Source: Corella eumyota
Lineage: Eukaryota > Chordata > Ascidiacea > Phlebobranchia > Corellidae
DNA length: 64,000 bases
Assembly (NCBI GenBank): GCA_963082875.1
Contig: OY720102.1
Coordinates: 10,886,990-10,950,989, forward strand
Direction of reading: 5' to 3'
The translations under genes and the position numbers were made by a program. The notes under the pieces are model-generated. The model had not been told where the DNA came from. It was given only the letters and a program-made list of their open reading frames with translations, and did no database searches. Shown here one piece after another: positions 22,561-32,999 of the stretch (position 1 is the first letter of the stretch; each line of letters opens with the position of its first letter).

Positions 22561-23432
22561 CCCAAAATTCTACCGCATCAAATATTTCCGATTCAAGATC
22601 TTAACCAACAGAATTCCCATTTAGTAATAACTTTAGTTAATGCACAATCTTTATCTCTGCACATTGACGATTTCAAATCCTACCATAAATTTTCAAAATC
22701 AAATGTAATTTGTGTTAGTGAAACATGGTGTAAAGAGATTCAACTACGAGGTACTTTAACTTTGATTAGTTATCTATATATTTACTTGTTTATTTTGAAC
22801 TAATAACCTCTTGTAGTCGTTTATTAACTCAATTTACATTATTTTTAGGTTTTAAATTGAGAGTCATTTCCTTTTGCGATTCGATAGAAACAAAGGATCG
22901 CTAGGTGGTGGCATAATAATTTACATAAAGAAAAACTTAAATCATCAATTTCTTAAACAATATTCGGACTCTTATAATAACCAAATTGTGTGTGTCAAAG
23001 TAAAAGATTGTGTTATATGTGCAGTGTACAGGCCCCCAAATTCAACCACTACCAACTTTTTAAAATCCAAAATACTTATGGCACTGTAATTATATTGGGT
23101 GATTTCAATAAAGATTTATTAACCTCTTGTAGTCGTTTATTAACTCAATTTACATTATTTTTAGGTTTTAAATTGAGAGTCATTTCCTTTTGCGATTCGA
23201 TAGAAACAAAAGATCGCGAGGTGGAGGCATAATAATTTACATAAAGAAAAACTTAAATCATCAATTTCTTAAACAATATTCGGACTCTTATAATAACCAA
23301 ATCGTGTGTGTCAAAGTAAAAGATTGTGTTATATGTGCAGTGTACAGGCCCCCAAATTCAACCACTACCAACTTTTTAAAATCCAAAATACTTTGGCACT
23401 GTAATTATATTGGGTGATTTCAATAAAGATTT
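22561..23432 (+). pseudogene. Helentron AP-endonuclease domain with internal duplication
   Basis: The frame continues from the helicase: LVNAQSLSLHIDDF and VICVSETWCKE (22630-22740), then GGGIIIYIKKNLNHQFLKQY, VCAVYRPPNS and IILGDFNKDLL. These are the substrate-binding and metal-binding parts of the exonuclease-endonuclease-phosphatase fold (SETW and GDFN). The segment from SCSRLLTQF to GDFNKDLL is present twice by a 316-bp tandem duplication. The His of the last motif was not found, so the domain is incomplete. Confidence 0.7.
22804..23432 (+). repeat. 316-bp tandem duplication
   Basis: TAACCTCTTGTAGTCG starts at 22804 and again at 23120. The two units are nearly identical, differing by a few bases and short indels (for example GGATCGCTAGGTGG against AGATCGCGAGGTGG). 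This is a recent local duplication inside the endonuclease region. Confidence 0.9.
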
Positions 23433-23656
23433 ATTAAAGTAATCATAAAGTGTTGTAACATTGACTGTAAATTATAATTTTCTTTAAAAAAAATTTTAGT
23501 ATTGAATATATATTTATTATTATATAATAATTTATATTGCCTTATGCAACAATAAAAATTTTGAATATAATCCAGGTAAATAACTAATCTAAAATGAGTT
23601 TTTTTATATTTTACATAAATTTATGTCTTATTTATAATACTTTTTTTTTTCTACAG

Positions 23657-24322
23657 CTGCTGCAAATCAATTTTCTATGAAACAAACCGGTAATGAGACT
23701 CTACAAACCAATTTTAAATCAGCAAATCCATTTATACAACTTTATGGACAATACTGTTATTCGTGGCAAAGCTCGGGTTGTTGATTTTATGGCAAGTAGA
23801 GTTTCTGGTGATTTGGTTGATTCTTTAAGAAGAATTGGTTTCAACGAGACAACATCTATCAACAATTCTCAACGTGAATATTTATGTGGATACATCGGCA
23901 TTGGAGCGAGCTGGTCAATCTATCAGGCTGTAAAAATGAACAACTAAGATTGGCTTAACTCCTCTGTTTCGAATGTGGATAAATCAACGATTATTCAATA
24001 CAATAACATTATTAACAAACTACCATTTTACACTGCACACTTTTTAAGTAATGATGACATAATTCAAATTCTCACGCAGATACATGTTTTACATTTTGGT
24101 ATTAATAAACCCACACATTGGATAAATTCACCCATACCAATTAATTTGTTAAAACGAGACATTTTGAATGGCCCCACACGTCATTCAAGGCGAAGACACC
24201 CACCCTCTAATAATGTTAGAATTGTTATAGTTAACACTGTTGAACAGTCAGCTGAGCGTTGTAATGAAGTAGCTGGTGCACATTGGTTTACTGTTGCGTA
24301 TGAATTGATTGATAATTTTTAA
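23657..24322 (+). pseudogene. Cysteine-peptidase-like frame of the Helentron
   Basis: After an acceptor-like TTTTTCTACAG the frame reads RVVDFMASRVSGDLVDSLRR, then SQREYLCGYIGIGASWSI with a candidate nucleophile Cys, and near the end EVAGAHWFTVAYELI with a candidate His. Cys before His is the papain/OTU order, unlike Ulp1. One TAA (23945-23947) splits an otherwise single frame, so it was lost recently or is read through. The family could not be named. Helentron-type elements are known to carry extra protease domains, so a role as an accessory protein is inferred only. Confidence 0.45.
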
Positions 24323-24399
24323 ATTTATTCTATTGCGACTATTTATTTATTTTATATTGGCTGGTTTTTATTTACCTGCACTATACTATTTTATTTTTT

Positions 24400-24715
24400 C
24401 GATGCTTTAATTGATCTTTTTTAATTGACCTATACATTTTTCTTTCCTTCAATTAGCCTATAGATTTTTTTCCTTTAATTAGCCTATACATTTATCTTTC
24501 CTTTATTTGACCTATCCATTTTTCTTTACTTTATTTGACCTATACATCTTTCTGTTTTCTAATTGACTTATACATTTTTCTTTACCTTATTTGACCTTTA
24601 CATTTTTCTTTCATTTATTTGACCTATACATCTTTCTGTTTTTTAATTGACTTATACATTTTACTTTAATTGACCAATACTCTTTTTTTGTTTTTAATTG
24701 GCCAATGCTTTTTTT
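24400..24715 (+). repeat. 32-bp minisatellite at the Helentron tail
   Basis: About nine to ten units of TTAATTGACCTATACATTTTTCTTTCCTTT with variants (ATTTGACC, ATTAGCC). It starts about 80 bases after the peptidase-like frame. Tandem repeats near element ends are common in Helentrons and their non-autonomous kin. Confidence 0.85.
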
Positions 24716-25075
24716 ATATTTGATCTTATTTTTTTTTGTAAAGCTAAAAATTTCTATAAATCTTTCTACACTCTCATCAAACTATAATTACACTAATTAT
24801 TTTTTCGCTTCAGTCTATATTAGTCTATACATTTTTAACTTGCTACTCTTAGTCCCATACTTTTCACATTTTTCTTATCTCCTTTGAATTATAAATATTA
24901 TTTTTAATCTTTTTTTTGTTCCCTTTTAAGTTTTTTTAAGCTTTACTTTCTACCCCTTTTCTTTTCCTGGATAAGAGCAACCCCTTGTCGTGGGATCTAG
25001 GGTTTGAACTTATAATTGCTCAATTATTTTAAATTAATTATTATTTTATTTTTTTAACTTCACCAAAAATAAATA
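24716..25075. other. Pyrimidine-rich spacer
   Basis: T/C-rich sequence with no supported gene. A GC-richer patch GCAACCCCTTGTCGTGGGATC at about 24968-24990 may be an element end. Confidence 0.35.
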
Positions 25076-25601
25076 ATGAATTGTTTACCAACACCATTTT
25101 TTTATTTAATTTATATATTATTTTTGCTGTGCGCAAATGCAAAAGAAGCCTGTGATATAATAATTGTTGAAATTATTAATCGATTTAGCAACATAAAACA
25201 ATTTGAGTCGTTCTCATTAGTTAATCCATGTTTGTTTAAAAGGTTTAAAAACATATTTCCAGTTAACTTGGTTAAACAGTTGGTACTGGGTTACCCCATG
25301 ATAGAGAGTTTAAAGCTGGCCAACGAACTTAAAGTGTTGTACACTAACAACAGCTTAAAGTGTTGTACACTAACAATTGAAAACATTAAATCAGTTGTTG
25401 GTTTGAATTCATTTCTGATAAAAGGTTCACTTTTGAATACTTTTTTTGAAGTTAGTAAGGTTATAGGAATAGTTTTAAATACTCCAATTGCAACTGCAGA
25501 ATCTGAGAGGTGTTTTAGTACTTTAAAACGAATTAAAACATTTTCAAGAAACACCATGAGCCAAGATAGGTTAAATGCTTTAGCAGTCTTATCCATTCAC
25601 A
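25076..25601 (+). pseudogene. hAT transposase C-terminus
   Basis: The frame ends with TPIATAESERCFSTLKRIKT, NTMSQDRLNALAVLSIHK, the dimerisation block of zf-MYM-type hAT transposases. Upstream, VNLVKQLVLGYPMIESLKLA is also typical. A small direct duplication (TTAAAGTGTTGTACACTAACAA) sits at about 25330-25376. The N-terminal two thirds are missing. The right edge meets the virus-like fossil at about 25601 without a gap, at the very end of the hAT domain. Confidence 0.75.
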
Positions 25602-27345
25602 AGTCGGACCGCAAGAGGGAGGGATGAACGGAGTGAGCCCACACCACCATGGTCTGCTTTGGCGGAAGAAAGCGGAGGGGCTCACTCCTGCCATCAGGAA
25701 GAAGACAGTCCTGGATACCCTTCAGTCACTTGGCATGGCGATCAGCTGGGCTGGTCCAGTCAAGATCCTGGACAGCTGGATAAAGTACATGTACAAATCC
25801 AACAGCGACGCCATGCCAGACATCCTCCGAAAGGAGCTAACCAACAACACAAAAGGGAAGGGTATCCGGGGCTACGAAAACACCGCGAAAAAAATAGCAA
25901 GAGAGTTCACAAGCAAGCCATCCGTCAACGCATTCAAACAGGCCTTGTTTCGAGAGGACTTCACCTTCCCCGAGACATTCGTGAAACGTGCATATGGCAT
26001 GATGTCGTGGGGGGAGGGGGAGTCCAAGATGAACAAGGCCTTTGGCAAAATGCCGAAACAAAGCAGTCCATGGACGGCTGAAACTGGTGCCGAAACAGTC
26101 AACAACATCTTAAACAATGCTACCAACATCAAATCAAATGGCAGCCGACTTTCTAGGTTTGACCTGAAAGTCGGACTCGTTGGGGCCGCGCTTGAGATAC
26201 GCGACCCAAACGAGGACGGCATCAGACTCAGTCAGCATTTTATGCTGCACGGAGCAGCCGGGAAGGGTAAGACCTTGCTTGGAGCATTACTTTACCCGAC
26301 CGAATATGCCTCCACCTTGACTAATGACAGCGCTGGGGTTGGTCAAATGTCGCTTTGGCTGAAGCATAAAATGATGAAAATAGACGATGCCGGAGCGAGC
26401 TTCTTTAACAACGACCAACTGACCAGCGCTGTTAAATTCATGTATCATAACGCATGGAGCGCCAAGGTCCATGGGGACCGCCAGGACAACGCGGCTACCT
26501 GCGCTTTTATAACAACGAATGTACGAGAACCAGTGAAGCGTCTGGCGGGAATGGGCGACCTGAACCCCATAAAAAGGCGCTTCACTGAGGCGGAGTGGGA
26601 CGCAGAACATGAACTAAAAGTACCAGCAAAAAAATTGAAGTTGTCAACCGCAATCAGTGACGAGATTGTGTGTAAATTGGCGGGAGAAGTTGAACAAAGT
26701 TTAAACCAAGAGCAACCATTGGCCGCCTGTCTGACAGAGACAGCAAATTACATCATGGCCTTCAACAAAGGGCTAGAAAGCAGCGACGAATCAGAGAGCG
26801 AGAGTGAAAGTGAGGGAGAATCGCAACGATCCCCGAAAAGAAAAAGACCAATACCAGACGAGATATCAAGCGACGAGGAGGAACTAATCGAGTTCCTCAA
26901 CATCAAAAAGTCGAAAACTGACACGCCAAAAGAAGGAGAAAAAAAAGACGAGCCAGCCAGCCAAGGAGGGTGTAAAATACATGAAGGGCAAGACGCGCAG
27001 TGTATGTGCTTTATAGATACACTGGAAATACCCGAATTCTTTGACGATTGAGTGATACCAGCAATTCCCAATGGACAGGGAGAGCCGTCCACCTCCATAC
27101 AACAATGAGGATAGATATAAAAATGTTGTATTCTACAGCATAATATTGAACTGTATTTTATTTATGTGTTTGTTTTTGATTGATGTGTTAATACTATTTG
27201 AATTAATAAAAAAAAATTAAACCAAAAATTGACTGGCACTTATAAAAAAGTTAAATAAAAAGACAAGCCAAAATGGCGCGACAAAAAGGAAAGAAGAAGA
27301 AGAGAAGCCAGCCAAGCCAAGGACATGTCTTAACCCTGTATGTGC
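25602..27345 (+). mobile_element. Virus-like fossil 1: HUH-SF3 Rep element, partial
   Basis: A GC-richer segment related to ssDNA viruses of the parvovirus/CRESS kind. The Rep frame (25624-27051) holds the HUH-type motif HHHGLLW, the YMYK motif of the nuclease, an SF3 helicase with GAAGKGKT, KIDDAG and CAFITTN, an acidic Ser-rich region, a KRKRP nuclear-localisation-like stretch, and a C-terminal cluster GCKIHEG-AQCMC. A short basic frame starts at 27273 (MARQKGKKKKRS). The left part of the element is missing; what remains looks whole within the Rep frame. It lies between a hAT tail and a MULE. Compared with fossil 2, roughly three quarters of residues match, so the two probably came from different viral lineages or separate events. 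Confidence 0.7.
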
Positions 27346-27384
27346 TAAAAGTGGAAAAGCGCGACAAAAGAAGCGCCAAAAAAA

Positions 27385-29036
27385 ACTGATGACAATGTTT
27401 TGTATCGACCATATGTGGCAGGAAAAGCAAACAATGTAAAAGAACAAGAAAGCGAATGGGATGAAATTCCTTTTATTAAGTGTAGGCAATCACTTTTATT
27501 TGTACATCAATTTGCTTGGCAAAAACGTTTGCTTGAAAGGTATGGGCAAGAGATGTGTCTTTTAGATGCTACCTACAAAACATCAAAATATGCCCTTCCC
27601 CCTTTTTTTTGTGTAAAGACCAACGTTAACTATCAAGTTGTTGGGTCCTTTATTATACAAAATGAAACTGCTGATGATATTGAAGAGGCACTTAAAGTCT
27701 TGCGAAAATGGTGTCCCAATTGGAATCCCTTATATTTTATGACAGATAAGTGCGATGCTGAAATTCTTGCAATTGAGGCCATTTTTAAAGGTGTTATATA
27801 TATTAGCCTAAAAAAACATTATATTATTTAAAAAGCATAAATAACAATTAAGTTGTTAATATTTTTTATTTATCGAAAGACTGTAGAGTATTGATTTGTG
27901 ACTTTCACCGAGAACAAGCATAGGGGAGATGGGTGAGAAAACATGATTATGGCATTGGTGATAAAAGCAAGCAACAATGTGCATTGGGTTTATTGCGATC
28001 TGTTGCCTCAGATACTAATGAGATGTTTACAACGGCAATAACTCAGTTGAAAAGTAGTAATATTTGGAATGATAATGCTAAGTTTCAAAGTTATTTTGAA
28101 AAATATTGGGAACCTATAAAAGAGGTAATTCAACAAACCACATCCAAGTGTTTAGATTTAATCAAAAAAATAAAATTAAAATCATTATTAATCTTTATTG
28201 CATTATTTTGTAGCGCTGGGCTTGGCTCTATAGAGTAAATAAGCTCAAAGTTATTATTAACACAAACAATGGTGTGGAGAGTCAAAACAGAACGTTAAAG
28301 GAATGCCATATACGCTTTCGCACAGACAGATTTTTATCTGGAGTTATCACAGTGTTACATAAAGACTTTTTGCCTGAAAGTTTTCAAAGGTTAGTATATC
28401 ATTTTTAATATGTGACCCCAATAGTAGCAGTATCATTAAGTTTTGTTTTATATTTTACACCTAAAACGGTAACTGTTGCTTTTTTAGGTACAGAAATAAA
28501 AACCTTGCGGCTTCCAATAACTATCGTCAATACCATGGTAATGTTCCTTCTTTTTTACATGATAGACCCCACAACATTATAAAACATTGCATCAAAAGAA
28601 TGCTTTTTTCAACTGACATTTCTAGTGAATCGATATCAAGAGTAGAAGATATGTTTTATGTGAACAGCGCAGAAACAAAAGAAGTCTATGAAGTTTCTAT
28701 TTATCAGGGACCAAAATGCTCATGTGTAGACTTTAAAAGAAACTGTTTACCATGCAAACATATGTTTAGCATTTTCAAAAAATTTCCAGATGTGTCATGG
28801 GAAAATTTCTTACATGGTACATAAATTCTCCTTTTATGATTTTGGATCCTTGCATTGTTGATCCTACAAATCCAGTGTACCAAGCTACATGCAAAATTAA
28901 ACAGACAGTACCACAACGACACGAACCCAATTGTGAATCCAAAACACCATCACAACAACTTAAAAATCAAGAGAAAACAAAACACTCAACAATAACGAGA
29001 ATCTCTAATGCTTTAACAACCATAAGAGATTTATGA
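27385..29036 (+). pseudogene. MULE transposase with SWIM finger
   Basis: YRPYVAGKANNVKEQESEW leads into LLDATYKTSKYALPPFF (first catalytic Asp), then NETADDIEEALKVLRKW and PLYFMTDKCDAEILAI (second Asp). After a gap at about 27830-27900, ICDFHREQA is read and then QQCALGLLRSVASDTNEMF. Later ESQNRTLKECHIRFRTDRFL provides the C-terminal acidic region. CSCVDFKRNCLPCKHM is the SWIM zinc finger (CxC...CxH) at about 28715-28765. Two introns are likely (27795-27895 and 28120-28215). A TAG follows HREQA. The N-terminus is lost at the junction with the virus-like fossil. Confidence 0.7.
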
Positions 29037-29121
29037 TTCGATGTTACTTCAGAAGAAGCCTTGTTGAAGGCTGAAGCGACACTAAATGAAGTTATCGAGG
29101 ATATGAGAAATAATTGTAAAC

Positions 29122-30277
29122 ATGATGAGAAGAAAAGATAAAAAAAAAATGGAAAAAAAATCAACCAAAGTAATTAAATCAAAAGTAAAGTATCCAAAGG
29201 CAAACAAGTTTGTATCAAGACATGGTAAACATGCTGATTCTATGCGGGACCTATACCGAGTAACTTCTTTGTTTCCAAAAGGGTGTTCCTTTTATGATGA
29301 TGGGTCCGACTTTCAAATTCCACCTGTCAAAAAACCCCGTACTAACTATGCAGTAAAAACACCAGTAGCAATTATAAAGAAGGTTACTCCATCTATTGCG
29401 GTACTTAAAAAAAAGGGCTTACTTAAAAACTTGTTAAAAAATGGTCCATATAATATTTCATTAGTAAATATTAAGTCTTTGGATCCCCTTCTTTCCAAGA
29501 GTGAATTACAAGTTTTACAAGCCTATGATGCGGACTTTACTAAAGGTTGGCTGTATGACGAAATTATAAATAGTTACCTTTGGTGGTTGTGCAACAAGTA
29601 TAGCCATATTTTGTTTGTTGGCTCATCAGTTGCGACAACTCTAAACAAAAATCCTTCCATAAAAAGGCTGTGGAATAATTTCACTTTGACCGATAAAAAA
29701 TACATTTTTGTTCCCTGGAATATAACCGGGGGCCCACTGGGTTTTGCTTGCTGTGGACATTGAACAGCGAGTTTTGTTATACCTTGATCCTATGAAGGAT
29801 GTGTGCACAGAATCAAATATGGATGTAAAATCTGCACTGGACATGATGAACTATGTGACAAAACAAAAATTTGGATTTTTAGATTTAAAAGCAAAAGTTG
29901 TTCCACATACCCTGCAGCCAGATAGCATGAGTTGTGGAGTTTTTGTCTGTATGTACAGTAAGTGGCTTACTTTGCACCAGAATCTTAAACAACCTGACTG
30001 TCAAACTTCCATGTACAGAGATGAGATTTACGCTACTGTTGTTGGCAATTGTCTAACTGGTAGCCACATAAAAAACAAATGTCGTATGTGTGAAAACCAA
30101 GACAACAGTAGATGTGATTGGGTCGAATGTATAAGGTGCCAACAGTGGTATCACAGTCAATGTGTTTCCCTTTTACCAACTGAGGCAAAAAATGCCTTAT
30201 TTGTATGTCCCTTACCTGCAGACAAAAAAAAACTAACTTTACCCAGGGCTAAAAGCAACAAAGTTAAGACCGACTGA
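29122..30277 (+). pseudogene. Ulp1-type protease with PHD finger, MULE-linked
   Basis: The first frame (29122-29763) starts with a Lys-rich segment and reads GWLYDEIINSYLWWL and KKYIFVPWNI. The second (to 30277) continues AVDIEQRVLLYLDPM and HTLQPDSMSCGVFVCMYSKW. Catalytic His (HWVLL, seen only in the shifted frame), Asp, Gln and Cys of the C48/Ulp1 family are all present. The change of frame falls in a run of G at about 29728. A PHD finger follows: CRMCENQ, DWVECIRCQQWYHSQC and a final Cys. Ulp1-like genes often travel with MULEs; the protease would cut SUMO-like proteins. The frame ends inside the first unit of the 81-bp satellite. Confidence 0.75.
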
Positions 30278-31138
30278 CGTGAAGGCATAAAAAGTTGAGA
30301 TCTATTTAGATGTGGTCTGAGATGGCCCCAACAACAAACAAAGTTAAGACCGACTGAAATGGAGGCATAAAAAGTTGAGATCTTATTCAGGTGTGGTCTG
30401 AGATGGCCCCAACAACAAACAAAGTTAAGACCGACAGAAATGAAAGCATAAAAAGTTGAGATCTTATTTAGATGTGGTCTGAGATGGCTCCAACAACAAA
30501 CAAAGTTAAGACCGACTGAAATGGAGGCATAAAAAGTTGAGATCTTATTTAGATGTGGTCTGAGATGGCCCCAACAACAAACAAAGTTAAGACCGACTGA
30601 AATGGGGGCATAAAAAGTTGAGATCTTATTTAGATGTGGTCTAAGATAGCCCCAACAACAAACAAAGTTAAGACCGACTGAAATGGAGGCATAAAAAGTT
30701 GAGATCTTATTTAGATGTGGTCTGAGATGGCCCCAACAACAAACAAAGTTAAGACCGACTGAAATGGAGACATAAAAAGTTGAGATCTTATTTAGATGTG
30801 GTCTAAGATGGCCCCAACAACAAACAAAGTTAAGACCGACTGAAATAGAGGCATAAAAAGTTGAGATCTTATTTAGATGTGGTCTAATATAGCCCCAACA
30901 ACAAACAAAGTTAAGACCGACTGAAATGGAGGCATAAAAAGTTGAGATCTTATTTAGATGTGGTCTAATATAGCCCCAACAACAAACAAAGTTAAGACCG
31001 ACTGAAATGGAGGCATAAAAAGTTGAGATCTTATTTAGATGTGGTCCGAAATGGCCCCAACAACAAGCAAAGCTAAGACCGACTGAAATGGAGGCATAAA
31101 AAGTTGAGATCTTATTTAGATGTGGTCTAAAATGGCCC
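30255..31138 (+). repeat. 81-bp satellite, about 11 units
   Basis: The unit runs AACAACAAACAAAGTTAAGA, CCGACTGAAATGGAGGCATA, AAAAGTTGAGATCTTATTTA, GATGTGGTCTGAGATGGCCCC. Spacings of the AAGTTAAGACCG anchor are 80, 81, 81 and so on. Units differ by only a few bases. The array begins inside the last codons and stop of the Ulp1/PHD frame. GTTGAGATCTTATT is shared with the 20-bp minisatellite at 18.8 kb. Confidence 0.95.
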
Positions 31139-31660
31139 TATAATTTTTGGGAAAGATGGTGACAACCTTCTCGTGGTCTTTCCTGTGAAGTGTAGTGAAC
31201 TAAATCATACACAAACCAATGTCACCCGAAAATTTATTTTGTAATATAATATATATTAAAAAAAATGACAAAATCAATTCTGTTGCAAAATCAATTCTAT
31301 GTATAATTCAGGCCTAGTTCCGTAAATACCTTTGCAGTTTTTGTTTTTTTATTGATAATGGCAAGTTTTGTTAAAACATTGTTGTTATAAAATAAAGTAA
31401 AAAAATTAAACCTTTGATTATTACTTAGATTATAGTCTTTAATACAAAGTAATTAAATTTGGTTAGATGTTTTTTGTTTCTATTAATTCCTAGCTTTCAA
31501 ATATCAAAGTGATACTTTTTTTCATAACTGATAACTTTTAATTTGTTAAAATGCTGCCATTCTCAATTTGCCCTTATAAAACATAATCTTAAAATGAAGG
31601 TACGATGACTATTATACCTTTTAAACGCCTAGGTTTTATAAACCACTCAGTTTTAAACAA
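31139..31660. other. No supported feature
   Basis: AT-rich spacer, including the likely 3' flank of the minus-strand five-exon gene. No coding frame or repeat partner was recognised. Confidence 0.4.
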
Positions 31661-31663
31661 ATA

Positions 31664-32682
31664 TTATTTTATTTTGGTTGGAGGCTTGGGGGAGCTGGAG
31701 TCCTTCACAGAAAGTGGGGCTCGGCAGTTCGGAGGGCCAGTGGTGGGAGAGGGGTACAAGTTTTTACTTAAATAGTCCATTTCTGTCCCCCCACCACTGA
31801 CCCACCTTTTCCGGTCTTCACTTGCATATCTACAAAAAAAGTTTTAATGTTTTTTAAACCATTCTAAATCGGTAAAATAAATATTAAGAAGTTACTTTGA
31901 TGTTGAATAACCAGCAGGTTTTACTGCCGATCCCCTCTTCTGCTGTCTTCTCCAGCGAGCCCCCTTGCCTCCATGTGTATTTGTTTTTCTTTAAAAAAAT
32001 ATATACCGTATAAGCATTTTGTACTAACATAATTACAATAAATTAAAAGGTCTACCAAATATTTAAAAAACAGTGTTACTTTTAACAGCATCATTTATTT
32101 TAGATTTAGTAAAATGTTTAAAAAAAATTTAAAAACAATATAAAAAAATAACTTACTCGCCAAGTCTATCCTTAACGTGTACAGATTTTCTAAAAAAAAT
32201 ATATATTTTATTAGAATTTTGCACTAACATAATTACAATAAATTAAAAGGTCTACCAAATATTTAAAAAACAGTGTTACTTTTAACAGCATCATTTATTT
32301 TAGATTTAGTAAAATGCTTAAAAAAAATTGAAAAAACAATGTAAAAAAAATAACTTACTCGCCAAGTCTATTTTTGATACTGTTTGTAGATTTTCTAAAA
32401 AAATATAAACTTTATTAGCATTTTGCACTAACATAATTACCAAATATTTAAAATGCAGTGTTACTTTTAACAACACATTTATTTTAAATTCAGTAAAATG
32501 CAAAAAAAAATTAAAACAGCAAAAATAACTCACAGTTTATCTTCAATCCCTCTTCCAGATTCTAAGAGAGCCAGGTTATGAGCAACAGGGGGATTTGCAA
32601 GAGCTTTAAAATGCTCCTGCATTCCCCCTGTTGCCTTGTAAAAAGAAACCTGGCCCTCAAATTTGTTTCCTGAAAAGTTCAT
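31664..32682 (-). CDS. Five-exon gene for a small basic protein, function unknown
   Basis: Start ATG at 32682-32680. Exons on minus: 32534-32682, 32359-32394, 32157-32189, 31896-31988 and about 31664-31829, giving roughly 158 codons. All four introns have GT-AG ends and the frame stays open across every junction; the exact stop is near 31665. Exon 1 begins MNFSGNKFEGQVSFYKATGG and ends with LALLESGRGIEDK. Exons 2 and 3 are micro-exons of 36 and 33 bases encoding KSTNSIKNRLGE and KSVHVKDRLGE, clearly duplicates. Exon 4 is basic (GGKGARWRRQQKRGS). Exon 5 has MDYLSKNLYP and a Pro/Ser-rich tail. The repeated S-RLG motifs and basic linker suggest an RNA- or chromatin-associated nuclear protein, but the family was not recognised. 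The start lies 21 bases from dispersed repeat R1, which may supply its promoter. It could be a host gene or an accessory gene of the R1 element. Confidence 0.6.
31989..32533 (-). repeat. Three tandemly duplicated intron units
   Basis: Introns 1, 2 and 3 of the five-exon gene (32395-32533, 32190-32358, 31989-32156) share ATTTTGCACTAACATAATTA, ACAGTGTTACTTTTAACA and TTTAGATTTAGTAAAATG. Together with the micro-exons they form tandem units of about 200 bases. Because each micro-exon is a multiple of three and has the same phase, duplication added protein repeats without breaking the frame. Confidence 0.85.
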
Positions 32683-32702
32683 TTCGAATTTAATGCAAAC
32701 GT

Positions 32703-32875
32703 AAAATTTTATAACTGAATAATTCTTTAGACTTACGCGGTAAAAACTCCCATTGTTATTTAAAAGCATATATTGTTATTTTTGTGTTACGGAACAGAGA
32801 TTACTGTTACGCAACAGAGAATACCAACAGCCAATCACGTACGATATTTTGGTCAGGTTGATTAAGCCAGACTCG
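32703..32875 (+). repeat. Dispersed repeat R1, copy 2
   Basis: It matches 1166-1320 in the same orientation, with about 20 extra bases near 32760. It sits directly upstream of the start codon of the minus-strand five-exon gene, so it occupies the promoter and leader position. Just beyond it, at 32952-32971, lies the inverted match to 2041-2060. Confidence 0.8.
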
Positions 32876-32999
32876 ATAATTGCGGTGACGTCAAAAATAC
32901 CGGTATTAGTAGCAATATAAAAATTATCCAGGGTAATTGTCCGACCAATCTACCGATAGTTGGTCACCGTTGCATGTCGAAATCTTAGGACCGACAAAC

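Larger units (their letters stand above)
20426..24330 (+). mobile_element. Helentron (Helitron-like), 5' truncated
   Basis: A rolling-circle transposon relic. Plus-strand pieces in order are: Rep-helicase linker, PIF1-type helicase, AP-endonuclease fused after the helicase, and a cysteine-peptidase-like frame. A helicase followed by an AP-endonuclease in one frame is the mark of the Helentron branch of Helitrons. The Rep nuclease is missing, and stops and frame changes occur in the helicase, so it cannot act alone. A 32-bp minisatellite follows directly downstream. Confidence 0.75.

Noticed and set aside
25659-26081. Second plus frame and antisense frames over the Rep fossils (also 25837-26610, 26748-27105, 53199-54279)
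   Set aside because: They are shadows of the GC-richer Rep frame; only the Rep frame carries nuclease and helicase motifs.
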